A DNA stretch of 64,000 nucleotides from Paenibacillus pinisoli. GTDB taxonomy: Bacteria; Bacillota; Bacilli; Paenibacillales; Paenibacillaceae. How positions within the stretch are numbered: the first letter of the stretch is position 1; every line of letters starts with the position of its first letter. A program made the translations under genes and the position numbers. The notes below the pieces were generated by a model. That model searched no databases and was not told where the DNA came from. It worked only from the letters and a program-made list of their open reading frames with translations. This document shows, one piece after another, positions 24,878 to 32,971 of the stretch. The stretch lies in NCBI RefSeq assembly GCF_003605435.1, contig NZ_QXQB01000003.1, positions 62,001-126,000 on the forward strand. The letters are read 5' to 3'.

Positions 24878-25165
24878 TTAGGCGACGACCATCTTTACTT
24901 CTTCATACTTCTCGTCAAAGGAGATGCGTAGCTCCTTGTTCTCAACATACCAGACATTATCCTCTTCCATGTAAAAAAAGATGCCCTCAACCTGCTGGCT
25001 AAGCCCTGCGTTCCTCGGCTCATCCTTGGTGATGCCAAGCGACAATCCCGGGTGCACGCTGCCGCAGCCTCCCAGCCGTACGAAGATACGCAAACTATCC
25101 CCTTCGCTTAAATCCATCTGCTCTTTGTACCAACGTGCCGCATTCTGTTCAACAATCAGGTTCAT
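24878..25165 (-). CDS. HesB/YadR/YfhF-family (IscA-like) protein with a single cysteine
   Basis: The 95-residue protein has the HesB-like fold: MNLIVEQNAARWYKEQMDL, LRIFVRLGGCGSVHPGLSLG and ISFDEKYEEVKMV. Only Cys34 is present, and the C-terminal CxC pair of true A-type Fe-S carriers is missing. This matches the YneR-like branch of unknown role. AAAGGAGC precedes the ATG. A TATAAT -10 box lies on the minus strand near 25226, but the -35 is weak. A small GGATGC/GCATCC hairpin (25193-25209) is in the leader. Confidence 0.85.
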   Translation of the reverse strand: MNLIVEQNAARWYKEQMDLSEGDSLRIFVRLGGCGSVHPGLSLGITKDEPRNAGLSQQVEGIFFYMEEDNVWYVENKELRISFDEKYEEVKMVVA

Positions 25166-25284
25166 CGCGTGCCAGCTCCTTTCATTCTGTCAGGATGCGC
25201 GAGGCATCCTTATTCCTCCATTATAACGCGAGATACTTGTCTTCATCACGCTACATTTTACGGAATAATGACGTTTGCTGGCAG

Positions 25285-26151
25285 CTAGTCGCGTGCAGGC
25301 GCCCGCTTGAGAAGCACAACAGAAGCCGCCAGCAAAGCTGCAATGGCGATCAGGGCCGTTATGACCGCCCACCACGACGCGGGCTCCATCTGAAGCCAGC
25401 CCGGACTTGTCGCAGCCTGATAGGCCAGTCCGGTCAGAGCTCCCGGGCTCCATGCCATATACTTCGGAATCAAGCCTGCAAGCACCGTCAGCAGAATGGC
25501 TGCACCCAGTGAAGTAAAAGCTGCACCTGCCGCGCTGCGAAGCGCTGTGCTGAACAGCAGCGTTACTGTCAATACAAATGAAAACCAGAGGCCATACAGG
25601 ACAAAACTAAGCAGGAAAGGAACCACATCCACATACTCAATCAAAAGCCATGTATAGTACCATGCCGCCCCGTAACCAAGGAGCAACGATCCCCAGGAGA
25701 GCAGCATGATGCTCAGCCACTTGGACAAGATGTAAGAAGCATAGGACACAGGCTTGACCAGCACAAGAGCGGACGCTCCGCTATTCCGTTCGCCGGAGAC
25801 AATGCCCATGCAAGCCAGCGCCAGAATCAGGATGCCCATCACTCCGAATTGGGACAGCGTATCTGCCAACACCTGCGACCCCATCGGAGCCGGAATTTCG
25901 ATCACCGTGCCTTCAGGCATGTTGCCCGCCTTCTCGATAATAATAGGCATATAGTAGCTAAGCACAGGCTGCATGATGCCAAGAACAGCAAATACAATCG
26001 GCACCCATATCAGCTTGAAGCTTCTCAGCAGCTCCAGACATTCCTTGCCCAGCAGAGTCAGGAATACTGCTCCGCCTGAGCTTCTTGTAGCGGATCTGGG
26101 CGCTTCCGCTCCGCGGTGTGTTCCTCTGTAAACTTCATTCGCGCCGTTCAT
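25285..26151 (-). CDS. yxlG: ABC-2 permease, YxlG-like
   Basis: The 288-residue permease has six helices. MGIVSGERNSGASALVLVKP is the ABC-2 signature and SYASYILSKWLSIMLLSWG follows. It overlaps the yxlF stop by 4 bp, so it is the partner of that ATPase. It is the last gene of the SigY operon. Substrate unknown. Confidence 0.82.
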   Translation of the reverse strand: MNGANEVYRGTHRGAEAPRSATRSSGGAVFLTLLGKECLELLRSFKLIWVPIVFAVLGIMQPVLSYYMPIIIEKAGNMPEGTVIEIPAPMGSQVLADTLSQFGVMGILILALACMGIVSGERNSGASALVLVKPVSYASYILSKWLSIMLLSWGSLLLGYGAAWYYTWLLIEYVDVVPFLLSFVLYGLWFSFVLTVTLLFSTALRSAAGAAFTSLGAAILLTVLAGLIPKYMAWSPGALTGLAYQAATSPGWLQMEPASWWAVITALIAIAALLAASVVLLKRAPARD

Positions 26152-27095
26152 TCGCCCACCACCTTCATAAATAAATCCTCCAGCGACGAATAGCCAACTT
26201 CAAGGCGGCTGAACGGAACCGAATGCCTTGCCAGCTCCTCCAGCAGCGCTTGCCGCGCCTGATCCATATGAGCGGCGGTCAGATGAAGCCGGTTGCCGCG
26301 CAGCTCCGCTTCGCTTAGCCAGCTGTAACTCGCCTCACCGCTATTCGTTCTCTGTACGAATGCTCTCGCCCAGTCCATCCCTCGCGTATTGTCCTCATCC
26401 AGCTTCAGCTCAATAACCGGCTGGCGATGCTGGCTGCGGATGGATGCCAGCGAGCCCTGCAGCGCTACTTCTCCTGAGCGGATAATGACGACATCATCAC
26501 ACAGCTCTTCGGCATCATGGAGCACATGCGTAGAGAACAACACCGTCGTCTCCGACTTCAGCTCCTTAAGCAGGCGCAGCACCTCCCGGCGTCCAAGCGG
26601 GTCCAGCGCCGATACTGGCTCATCCATCACGAGCAGCTTCGGCTGATGGACGAGCGCCTGCGCCAAGCCGAGCCGCTGCTTCATACCGCCGGAATAGCCG
26701 CCAAGCTTCCGCTTCGCTGCATCCGCCAGTCCAACCCGCTCCAGAAGCTCCTTCGCGCGATTCTTCGCCTCGGATACGCCAAGCCCGCATAGCCGCCCGG
26801 CATAGACGACATATTCCATGCCGCTCATCCAATTATGGAAGGCGGGCGTTTGCGGCAGATAGCCGATCAAGGCACGCCGATCCTCGCCGGGAGCAAGCGA
26901 CCGGAAGCTCACTTCGCCAGCAGTAGGAGCCAGCAGCCCGGTCAGCATGCGGATGGTGGTCGTCTTCCCCGCTCCATTGGGACCTAGAAGAGCAACGCAT
27001 CTGCCCTCTTGTATGCTGAAATCGATCGATTTCACTGCTTTCATCGTACCGAAGGACTTGCTTAGTCCTTTAACTTCCATCAACTGAGCTGTCAT
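26148..27095 (-). CDS. yxlF: ABC transporter ATP-binding protein, YxlF-like
   Basis: The 315-residue ATPase has Walker A GPNGAGKTT, signature YSGGMKQRLGLAQAL, and Walker B LLVMDEPVSALDPLGR. The C-terminal 90 residues are typical of ABC-2 drug-export-type ATPases. The ATG at 27095 follows AAGGAGACAAGCATA and shares one base with the yxlE stop (TAATG), so translation is coupled. An earlier in-frame start at 27170 would overlap yxlE and is rejected. Confidence 0.88.
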   Translation of the reverse strand: MTAQLMEVKGLSKSFGTMKAVKSIDFSIQEGRCVALLGPNGAGKTTTIRMLTGLLAPTAGEVSFRSLAPGEDRRALIGYLPQTPAFHNWMSGMEYVVYAGRLCGLGVSEAKNRAKELLERVGLADAAKRKLGGYSGGMKQRLGLAQALVHQPKLLVMDEPVSALDPLGRREVLRLLKELKSETTVLFSTHVLHDAEELCDDVVIIRSGEVALQGSLASIRSQHRQPVIELKLDEDNTRGMDWARAFVQRTNSGEASYSWLSEAELRGNRLHLTAAHMDQARQALLEELARHSVPFSRLEVGYSSLEDLFMKVVGE

Positions 27096-27301
27096 TATGC
27101 TTGTCTCCTTCCGAACAGGAAGAAGGCGATCGGGCCAATCAATTGCCCGAATATGATGATAAGTACCCACATCAATTTGGGACCTCTTGTCTCTTCCGTC
27201 TTAACGCACAACACAAGTGCAATGATCATCAGTATGAGCTGAAGAATGATTAGCGGTACTAGAAGACCAACCATTTTTGATAATTCCAATGTCTCATTCA
27301 T
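27095..27301 (-). CDS. yxlE: YxlE-like membrane protein (PLDc_N domain), SigY negative regulator
   Basis: The 68-residue protein has two membrane helices (SKMVGLLVPLIILQLILMII and LMWVLIIIFGQLIGPIAFF) of the phospholipase D nuclease N-terminal (PLDc_N) type. In B. subtilis YxlD and YxlE together restrain SigY. The start is the ATG at 27301 after GGGGTGC; an ATG three codons upstream is also possible. Confidence 0.85.
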   Translation of the reverse strand: MNETLELSKMVGLLVPLIILQLILMIIALVLCVKTEETRGPKLMWVLIIIFGQLIGPIAFFLFGRRQA

Positions 27302-27314
27302 CGTACGCACCCCT

Positions 27315-27542
27315 TTATTTTTTGTTTCTGGCAGAGGACCTTAATTTGTCCCATACTCTCCATCTGACAGTCAGCCAGTAGAACAAGAGAGGGAACGGGC
27401 ATTGGATCAATCCCCACAGCCCCCAAAACCACGGCATGCTGCCGCGCTTGCGCGCATCCAGGAAGAGCCAGGTTGATTGAGATAGCAGGATGAGGGCAAT
27501 GAGCAGCCAGAACAGCACCGAATGCTTCAGTTGTTCTTCCAT
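27315..27542 (-). CDS. yxlD: YxlD-like membrane protein, SigY negative regulator
   Basis: The 75-residue protein has two helices (HSVLFWLLIALILLSQSTW, then WFWGLWGLIQCPFPLLFYWL). Position and form match YxlD, a membrane regulator of SigY. The ATG at 27542 follows AAGGGGCGAAAGCA and overlaps the yxlC stop by 16 bp. Confidence 0.82.
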   Translation of the reverse strand: MEEQLKHSVLFWLLIALILLSQSTWLFLDARKRGSMPWFWGLWGLIQCPFPLLFYWLTVRWRVWDKLRSSARNKK

Positions 27543-27868
27543 TGCTTTCGCCCCTTCCACACATGAGCAATACCGATGTATCCGACAGCGCTAACCGCAA
27601 CCAGCGACTGCAGCGCCGCGAGCCAGATCCAATCCTGCTCCATAATCCAGAACATGCCCAGCAGAAGCATCGCCGCTACAAGCCAGAACAAGGCCAGGTC
27701 GCGCCACAGTCTTCGGCGCAGCGCCTGCTTATGGGAAGCTACGAACGACTCGAACGGCTCAAGCTCGGGCTCGCTTCGCTCGAATGCGGCGTCCATTCTC
27801 TGCAGCTCCGCGCCGATATGATCCTTGAACCATTGCTGATCCTCGTCATGAGCTTTGTTCTTCTTCAT
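27527..27868 (-). CDS. yxlC: YxlC-like membrane protein, SigY regulator
   Basis: The 113-residue protein has a charged cytoplasmic N-terminal 55 residues and two membrane helices (DLALFWLVAAMLLLGMFWIM and IWLAALQSLVAVSAVGYIGI). It sits directly after sigY with a 23-bp overlap, the position of yxlC. It is the likely anti-sigma-like partner that holds SigY. Confidence 0.82.
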   Translation of the reverse strand: MKKNKAHDEDQQWFKDHIGAELQRMDAAFERSEPELEPFESFVASHKQALRRRLWRDLALFWLVAAMLLLGMFWIMEQDWIWLAALQSLVAVSAVGYIGIAHVWKGRKQWKNN

Positions 27869-28397
27869 CGCCAGACAACTCCTTTCTGAGCTGTGTCATT
27901 CCTGCATGTATTCTTGACTTGACCGTCCCGACAGGGACATCTGCCATATCTGCAATCTCTTCCTGGGAATAACCGTAATAATACTTCAGCAATACGGCCA
28001 TCCGCAGCTTTTCATCCAGCTTTCCTATAGCCTGCAGCGCTTCGGGCCAATCGTTCATCCGGCTGATCGTCTCATAACGGAGCGCTCTAAGCGCGCCTTC
28101 TTCCTCCACCCACTTGCGTTCTCGCGCGCTTCTTCTCCCCTTGTCGATCGCAAGTCTGGAAGCAATGGCGATTAGCCAGGTCGAAAATTTGGACTGTCCC
28201 CGGTATGTCCCGATTTTCTCGATCGCCTTCAGCATCGTGTCCTGCGTAATATCCTCCGCCCGGCTCTTATCCATCGTAAGCTTAAGGGTATATTGATAGA
28301 GGAAAGAATAGTGCCTGCGCAATAGCTCCGACAATGATCGGGTATCGCCTTTCACGGCTTGCTGTATCAGTCTGGTCTCATCGGTCACCGCGTGCAC
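27846..28397 (-). CDS. sigY: ECF RNA polymerase sigma factor SigY
   Basis: The 183-residue ECF sigma factor has region 2 (DKSRAEDITQDTMLKAIEKI, then KFSTWLIAIASRLAID) and region 4 (LRMAVLLKYYYGYSQEEIAD and VPVGTVKSRIHAGMTQLRKE). Following genes in the order yxlC, D, E, F, G identify it as SigY. The start is a GTG at 28397 with GGAGG 10 bp upstream; a second GTG at 28388 is possible. An ECF-type promoter in front indicates autoregulation. Confidence 0.88.
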   Translation of the reverse strand: MHAVTDETRLIQQAVKGDTRSLSELLRRHYSFLYQYTLKLTMDKSRAEDITQDTMLKAIEKIGTYRGQSKFSTWLIAIASRLAIDKGRRSARERKWVEEEGALRALRYETISRMNDWPEALQAIGKLDEKLRMAVLLKYYYGYSQEEIADMADVPVGTVKSRIHAGMTQLRKELSGDEEEQSS

Positions 28398-28427
28398 TCC
28401 CTTCTCACCTCCGCCCTTTAGTGATTA

Positions 28428-28453
28428 GACGACGAGGGTTTCAGATTCGTTCA
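28428..28453 (-). promoter_or_regulatory. Probable SigY autoregulatory promoter
   Basis: On the minus strand TGAACG (28453-28448), a 16-bp spacer and CGTC (28431-28428) form an ECF-type promoter, with a second CGTC at 28434-28431. The TGAAC/CGTC pair agrees with the described SigY consensus. Confidence 0.7.
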
Positions 28454-28507
28454 TTTGCTTTCAAAATAATTTTTTCCAAATCGGCAAAGCCCGTTGCATA
28501 CAAAAAA

Positions 28508-28549
28508 AGCAACGGCGGACATGCAGCGCATATCGTATTCGCCATTGCT
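28508..28549 (-). terminator. Terminator of ydbS-ydbT
   Basis: AGCAACGGCG (28508-28517) pairs with CGCCATTGCT (28540-28549) with one G-U pair. The minus-strand tail is TTTTTTT. It lies 22 bp beyond the ydbT stop. Confidence 0.83.
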
Positions 28550-28571
28550 TGGATGATCGTGGATATCTATA

Positions 28572-30206
28572 TTATTGGGCCTTGCTGCTGCGGCTATACC
28601 AGCTCCATACCGGCTGGACATCGTCTTGGTCCAATCCCGGCACCTTATAGCTGAACGGGCTGCCCAGCACTTGTACCGAGATTGCGGCGATTCCCTTCCG
28701 CCGCTGGGCGTCGGACCGCTTCACGGACATCGTGACAATGCGCGGCCGGCGCACATAATACGTGATGCGCTGCAGCGTACGCCTTCTTAAGGTGAGCTGG
28801 CCGTCCTGCAGCAGCATCCCCGCAGCCTTGTGGCAGCTGATCCGCCACCATAGCACAAGGGGAATTAATACTAGCGACCATGCTCCTATTGCGCCAAAGT
28901 AGACGATGCAAGCTCCCGCTAGTACAACCGCTATGAGCAGCGGAATACGGATGTAGTAGATCAACGCCTTCCGCGGCGACGGCGCAAGCTCCTTCGGTTC
29001 CGGCAGCTTGATGCCTGGTACGAACTGATCGATCAGCGCCTGAATCTCCGATACTTTGATGAAAGGATGCATCATCAGCTGCTCTTGCTTATCGGATGAC
29101 ACCACCTGCAGCTTCACTTCGCTGTAGCCCCATATCTGTCTGAGCCAGCTTTCGTTCACGATAACCGCCTGTACGTTTTTCGGATCGAACAGAATGCTCT
29201 TCTTCTCCAGCAGACCGTAACTAAGCGACAGCTGCTTGCCTTCCCGGCGCATCGTAAATCCGCTGTACTTCAAGATGTAGAGCAGGATCGACAATACCCA
29301 TGCGAACAAGATAACAAATACGGCAAGCCCGACAATAAAGAGCGTATTCGACATTTGACTTACCGAGTCTTCGACGACCTGCTCGAAGAAGTGATCCGGA
29401 AGGATCAGATTCAGGAAGTCATCCGCGAACGAGTAAAGACCCGCAATAAACGCAATCGCAAGACCGAAGTTCAGCGACGTCGCAGCCGCTTGGAACAGCT
29501 TGCCTGCATCAAGAGTTACAGCTGGTCCCGCGTCTTCGTGGCGCTCTATGGAAGCAGGGGCCGACCCTGCTGGGCCGCTGCCGGAGTAGGACGATAAAGT
29601 GGCGGATTGCGCCGCAGTGTGCGCTTCTCCAGCTGCAGGTGCTGCAGCAGAAGAAGCTGTTGCAGCAGGTGCATTCAGCCCAGTCCCCTCAGAACCGCCA
29701 GCCGGTATGCCCGCTGTAGCGCCTTCGTTTTCCCTGGCGTTCTCCGCTCGAACAGCACCCGCTTCGGAATAGCTTCGCAACAGCTGCTTGATGCGGTTCG
29801 CCTCATCTTTGGACAATGTCTCCAGAATGCCGTCCGCCTTGTTGTTCCCGCCCGGCGTCTCAATCTTAAGCTGTACGACGCCAAGGATGCGCTGAATGAG
29901 CGGCTGCTCGATGTTGACCGAGTGAATCCGCGTATAATAGATCGTCTTCTCTTGCCGGAAGAACAGCCCCGATCGGATAATGATCCGGTCCTCTTCCAGC
30001 CAGAAGCCGAATTTCTTCCACGTCAGGAATGCCATAAGAGCCATAAGCAATAAAAAACCGCCTGCGCCGGCATACCAATACCAGCCCAGATTGGACCAGT
30101 CCGGCTTGCGGAGCAGCACAATGACGATTAACGGCAAGAAACCTTTTATAACAGATAATACGCCAAACAATATATAGGTAGGATGCAGCATGCGGCGATC
30201 ATTCAT
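28572..30206 (-). CDS. ydbT: Membrane PH-domain (bPH2) protein, YdbT-like
   Basis: The 544-residue protein contains three bPH2 (DUF304) domains: FWLEEDRIIIRSGLFFRQEK near residue 75, FTMRREGKQLSLSYGLLEKK near 335 and LQDGQLTLRRRTLQRITYYV near 470. Helix pairs lie before each domain. Between the first and second domains, residues about 155-230 form a low-complexity linker rich in Ala, Ser and Gly, which is unusual. YdbS and YdbT together give resistance to certain bacteriocins in B. subtilis. It overlaps the ydbS stop by 8 bp. Confidence 0.85.
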   Translation of the reverse strand: MNDRRMLHPTYILFGVLSVIKGFLPLIVIVLLRKPDWSNLGWYWYAGAGGFLLLMALMAFLTWKKFGFWLEEDRIIIRSGLFFRQEKTIYYTRIHSVNIEQPLIQRILGVVQLKIETPGGNNKADGILETLSKDEANRIKQLLRSYSEAGAVRAENARENEGATAGIPAGGSEGTGLNAPAATASSAAAPAAGEAHTAAQSATLSSYSGSGPAGSAPASIERHEDAGPAVTLDAGKLFQAAATSLNFGLAIAFIAGLYSFADDFLNLILPDHFFEQVVEDSVSQMSNTLFIVGLAVFVILFAWVLSILLYILKYSGFTMRREGKQLSLSYGLLEKKSILFDPKNVQAVIVNESWLRQIWGYSEVKLQVVSSDKQEQLMMHPFIKVSEIQALIDQFVPGIKLPEPKELAPSPRKALIYYIRIPLLIAVVLAGACIVYFGAIGAWSLVLIPLVLWWRISCHKAAGMLLQDGQLTLRRRTLQRITYYVRRPRIVTMSVKRSDAQRRKGIAAISVQVLGSPFSYKVPGLDQDDVQPVWSWYSRSSKAQ

Positions 30207-30678
30207 CGGCTTCTTCCACCCTCGCCAATTGTCCGATTCTCCGCTTGAGCGATTCCGCTTCTTCCCTCTTCAGACCCACGATCTGATGTGTCGTCGCCGC
30301 AGTCACGACAGATACGGACGCCAGCCCATACTTTCTCATAAGCGGCCCGCTGCCAATCTCGACATGCTGCACGCGAACCATCGGCACAAGCACGTTGCTA
30401 AGAAAGATCAAGCCTTTCTCAATCTCCAGCTCTTCCTCGAACAGCTCATAGCGGAATCTGGCATACTTCACCGACGGAATGAGCCAGGTGAACATCACGA
30501 GCGACAACACCAATACTCCCGCGCTAATCCATACCGGGATCAGCGTCCAATCCTGCCATAAAGCAATAATCAGATATGCTGCGATCAGCAGCAAAAAGAT
30601 GCCGTTGCCGATCAGCTCCGATATACGGTATACCTTCAAATAATCACGATGGAGCCTGTTCTTCAATTCACGATTCAT
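30199..30678 (-). CDS. ydbS: Membrane PH-domain protein, YdbS-like
   Basis: The 159-residue protein has two helices (IGNGIFLLLIAAYLIIALW and WISAGVLVLSLVMFTWLIPS) and one bPH2 domain (ARFRYELFEEELEIEKGLIF, then VPMVRVQHVEIGSGPLMRKY). It is the partner of the YdbT-like protein. The ATG at 30678 after AAGGGAAGAATTAGG is chosen over one 20 codons upstream, which would lie within the promoter region. Confidence 0.87.
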   Translation of the reverse strand: MNRELKNRLHRDYLKVYRISELIGNGIFLLLIAAYLIIALWQDWTLIPVWISAGVLVLSLVMFTWLIPSVKYARFRYELFEEELEIEKGLIFLSNVLVPMVRVQHVEIGSGPLMRKYGLASVSVVTAATTHQIVGLKREEAESLKRRIGQLARVEEADE

Positions 30679-30709
30679 CCTAATTCTTCCCTTCTTTAGT
30701 CCCCCTCCT

Positions 30710-30738
30710 ATTACACCAATTTTCGATATTAACGTCAA
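30710..30738 (-). promoter_or_regulatory. SigA promoter of ydbS-ydbT
   Basis: On the minus strand TTGACG (30738-30733) and TGTAAT (30715-30710) have a 17-bp spacer, about 30 bp before the start codon. Confidence 0.75.
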
Positions 30739-30810
30739 CCTATGCCTTTGTGTAGTTCAAGTAATCAAGTGACGTTCGTTGTGTGTAGTTAGTTGTGTGT
30801 AGTAGGCGGG

Positions 30811-31510
30811 GAATGATGCAGCCGGGTGTAACGGCGCTACAGGAGGGAATTCGGCAGTAATGATGATGCAACGGGGCGTGACGGCGCTACAGCTCTGAAC
30901 TCGACAGTAATGATGATGCAACGGGGTGTGACGGCGCTACAGGTATGGAATCGGCTGAAATGATGATGCAACAGTGTGTGACGGCGCTACAGGAGGGAAT
31001 TCGGCAGTAATGATGATGCAGCGGGGTGTGACGGCGCTACAGGTGGGAATTCGGCAGTAATGATGATGCAACGGGGCGTGACGGCGCTAAAGGTATGGAA
31101 TTGGCTGAAATGATGATGCAACAGTGTGTGACGGTGCTACAGGTGGGAAGTCGGCTGAAATAATGATGCAACGAGGTGTGACGGCGCTACAGGTATGGAA
31201 TTGGCTGAAATGATGATGCAACGGGGCGTGACGGCGCTACAGCTCTGAACTCGACAGTAATGATGATGCAACGGGGTGTGACGGCGCTACAGGTATGGAA
31301 TCGGCTGAAATGATGATGCAACAGTGTGTGACGGCGCTACAGGAGGGAATTCGGCAGTAATGATGATGCAGCGGGGTGTGACGGCGCTACAGGTGGGAAT
31401 TCGGCTGAAATAACGATGCAACGGGGTATGACGGCGCTACAGGAGGGAATTCGGCAGTAATGATGATGCAACGGGGTATGACGGCGCTACAGCTCTGAAC
31501 TCAGCGGAAA
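30811..31510. repeat. Tandem array of fourteen 50-bp repeats
   Basis: Fourteen units of exactly 50 bp fill 30811-31510 without gaps. Positions 1-32 of the unit are nearly constant (TGATGATGCA, a G-rich stretch, TGACGGCGCTACAG). Positions 33-50 fall into about four recurring types. The segment 30861-31055 is repeated exactly at 31211-31405, 350 bp away, showing block duplication of seven-unit spacing. The period is not a multiple of three and TGATGATG places stops in frame, so it is not coding. With its flanks it makes up the 30679-31607 gap; no gene was found there. Confidence 0.95.
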
Positions 31511-31607
31511 AGGATAACGACCTGCAGATTTATTCTGCAAGCCGTATTCGGGCAAGCGTAGCCGCTGCTAATATGAGATCTCCAGTGGCATCAAAAGCAT
31601 CAAACCT

Positions 31608-32093
31608 TCAACCGATAACCAGCTCCGCAACTCCCCTGATTTCCCATTCCAGCGGCTCCATGACATTGAACGCTCTGGGGTAAACCACTTTCGCGATTAT
31701 GACCACGCCCGGGCCTCTTAGCTCCGCCTCATAATGATATGCGGGATTCCAGTAACGATAAGGAAACGTCTCTTCCGAGTTAATCACATCAAATACGAGC
31801 ACCTGCACCGGATGGCGAAGAAATGAATTCGGCAGCGGCTTGCCGCTGGCGTCCAGTTGCAAATTGTGCTGCAAATATAATGCGGCCTCCGTGGAAGCCG
31901 CAGATTCGTCTATACGAACGATGCCTTCGCTAAGCGCAGATTTGTCCACTTGCTGTGCTGCCGCATGTGCCGCCCGGTTAATCGCGCGCTTGCCTTGGGA
32001 CAGCGTCTTCATGGCCAGCTCTTCCTCTACCTGCATCATATGGACGGTAATCCATAGCGTCATCATAGCAACAATAAGCACTGCCTTGTACAA
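31608..32093 (-). CDS. Tad-locus minor pseudopilin-like protein (161 aa)
   Basis: This protein has one N-terminal membrane helix (KAVLIVAMMTLWITVHMMQ), then an extracellular beta-rich domain. It is the last gene of the Tad operon. The length, single N-terminal helix and helix-adjacent Glu (VEEELAMKTL) resemble TadE/TadF-type minor pseudopilins. It is not recognised by a specific family motif. AAGGAGGCGC precedes the start. Confidence 0.6.
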   Translation of the reverse strand: MYKAVLIVAMMTLWITVHMMQVEEELAMKTLSQGKRAINRAAHAAAQQVDKSALSEGIVRIDESAASTEAALYLQHNLQLDASGKPLPNSFLRHPVQVLVFDVINSEETFPYRYWNPAYHYEAELRGPGVVIIAKVVYPRAFNVMEPLEWEIRGVAELVIG

Positions 32094-32110
32094 GGATGCG
32101 CCTCCTTCCT

Positions 32111-32536
32111 TTACGGAACATACTCGCTCATCCTCATGCCGAATGCGTTCATCCGCTCATCAGGCGCTAGTGGCTGAATGCCAATCAGCGAATCAATGAC
32201 AAACAAATTCTCATACGGATAGCTGATCGAAAGCGAGATGCCTGTGCCTCTAGGAACGGGATTGTTGACATCCGTAGCCGATACGCCGGAAGTTGTCGCA
32301 TACTGGTATCGCAGATCCTGTTCCCGCAGCCCGAAGCCAGCCAGCCTTCTTATGGAATCACGCTCCATAGCAGGACTGATATAGCCGTATGTACCGCTTG
32401 CGCCAACCTCCAGCAAATAATCGACCTCTTGCTGCAGCAGGGCTTGCCTTACAATAACCACATGCTTATAGATAGGGGAGAACATGATCCAACAGAGCAT
32501 AGCCGCGAACAGAATAAACAATAGCAGCTGCTTCAA
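32111..32536 (-). CDS. Tad-locus TadE/F-like protein (141 aa)
   Basis: One N-terminal membrane helix (LLLFILFAAMLCWIMFSPIY) is followed by a helical segment with acidic residues and a C-terminal extracellular domain (GISLSISYPYENLFVIDSLI). It begins overlapping the 48-residue gene by 4 bp. It is likely a minor pseudopilin or secreted adapter of the Tad machine. This is inferred from context; no firm motif was seen. Confidence 0.6.
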   Translation of the reverse strand: MKQLLLFILFAAMLCWIMFSPIYKHVVIVRQALLQQEVDYLLEVGASGTYGYISPAMERDSIRRLAGFGLREQDLRYQYATTSGVSATDVNNPVPRGTGISLSISYPYENLFVIDSLIGIQPLAPDERMNAFGMRMSEYVP

Positions 32537-32679
32537 GGACTCATCCCCTTGATATATTCCCTCATCACCACGCCGGACCGGCTGACGCTCTCATTCAATC
32601 CGCCTTCCCCTTCCGCAACGGCCGTATAGACGACAACTGCTGTAATAATTAGAAGAAGAGTCATTAAAATGGCTCTCAT
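32533..32679 (-). CDS. Small Flp-like pilin candidate (48 aa)
   Basis: The 48-residue protein MRAILMTLLLIITAVVVYTA continues with a hydrophilic tail AEGEGGLNESVSRSG. Size and a single N-terminal helix suit a Flp-like pilin, but the usual G/EY cleavage context of Flp prepilins is not evident. The ATG at 32679 follows GGGAGGCGAGGAG. It is encoded just after a similar 50-residue ORF, so the two may be paralogous. Confidence 0.6.
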   Translation of the reverse strand: MRAILMTLLLIITAVVVYTAVAEGEGGLNESVSRSGVVMREYIKGMSP

Positions 32680-32716
32680 ACTCCTCGCCTCCCACGACAT
32701 TCTGCATCCCATGCCA

Positions 32717-32869
32717 TTATTGCGGCAGCAGCGTGCTGATTCTCGTATTGGCTGCATTGCCTTGCGATTGGATTTGGCTCTTCGTTCCCGTCGAATCCTG
32801 CGCGATTATCGCGTTGAACAGAATGACTACGACGACAAGCATCATGACCGTCATCAAAATATTGCGCAT
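32717..32869 (-). CDS. Small Flp-like pilin candidate (50 aa)
   Basis: The ATG at 32869 lies after AGGAGGTGATTAGA, a near-perfect ribosome site, and encodes MRNILMTVMMLVVVVILFNA followed by a hydrophilic tail with Gln, Ser and Asn. Its first residues (MRxILMT) match the next 48-residue ORF, so they are probably paralogues. It is the best candidate for the major pilin or a pilin-like subunit of this Tad system. It is too short for usual automatic thresholds. Confidence 0.7.
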   Translation of the reverse strand: MRNILMTVMMLVVVVILFNAIIAQDSTGTKSQIQSQGNAANTRISTLLPQ

Positions 32870-32910
32870 TCTAATCACCTCCTCCCGTTGATTCTTAACC
32901 TTTTATAAAT

Positions 32911-32970
32911 AGCTGCCTCCTATCGCATTGATTCAAGGCCGATCATTTGCAGCTATCTCCTATCGCATTG
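32911..32970. repeat. Direct repeat of 20 bp, two copies
   Basis: AGCTGCCTCCTATCGCATTG (32911-32930) and AGCTATCTCCTATCGCATTG (32951-32970) differ at two positions and are 40 bp apart. They lie between tadC and the 50-residue pilin gene and include GGAGG or GGAGA on the minus strand. Confidence 0.8.
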
Positions 32971-32971
32971 C

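Noticed and set aside
27095..27170. Longer start of the YxlF-like ATPase
   Set aside because: It would overlap yxlE for 75 bp, lacks a ribosome site, and the ATG at 27095 is coupled to the yxlE stop.
30811..31510. CRISPR array
   Set aside because: Units have a 32-bp constant part, but the 18-bp variable parts recur among few types, are too short and are not unique. No cas genes are near.
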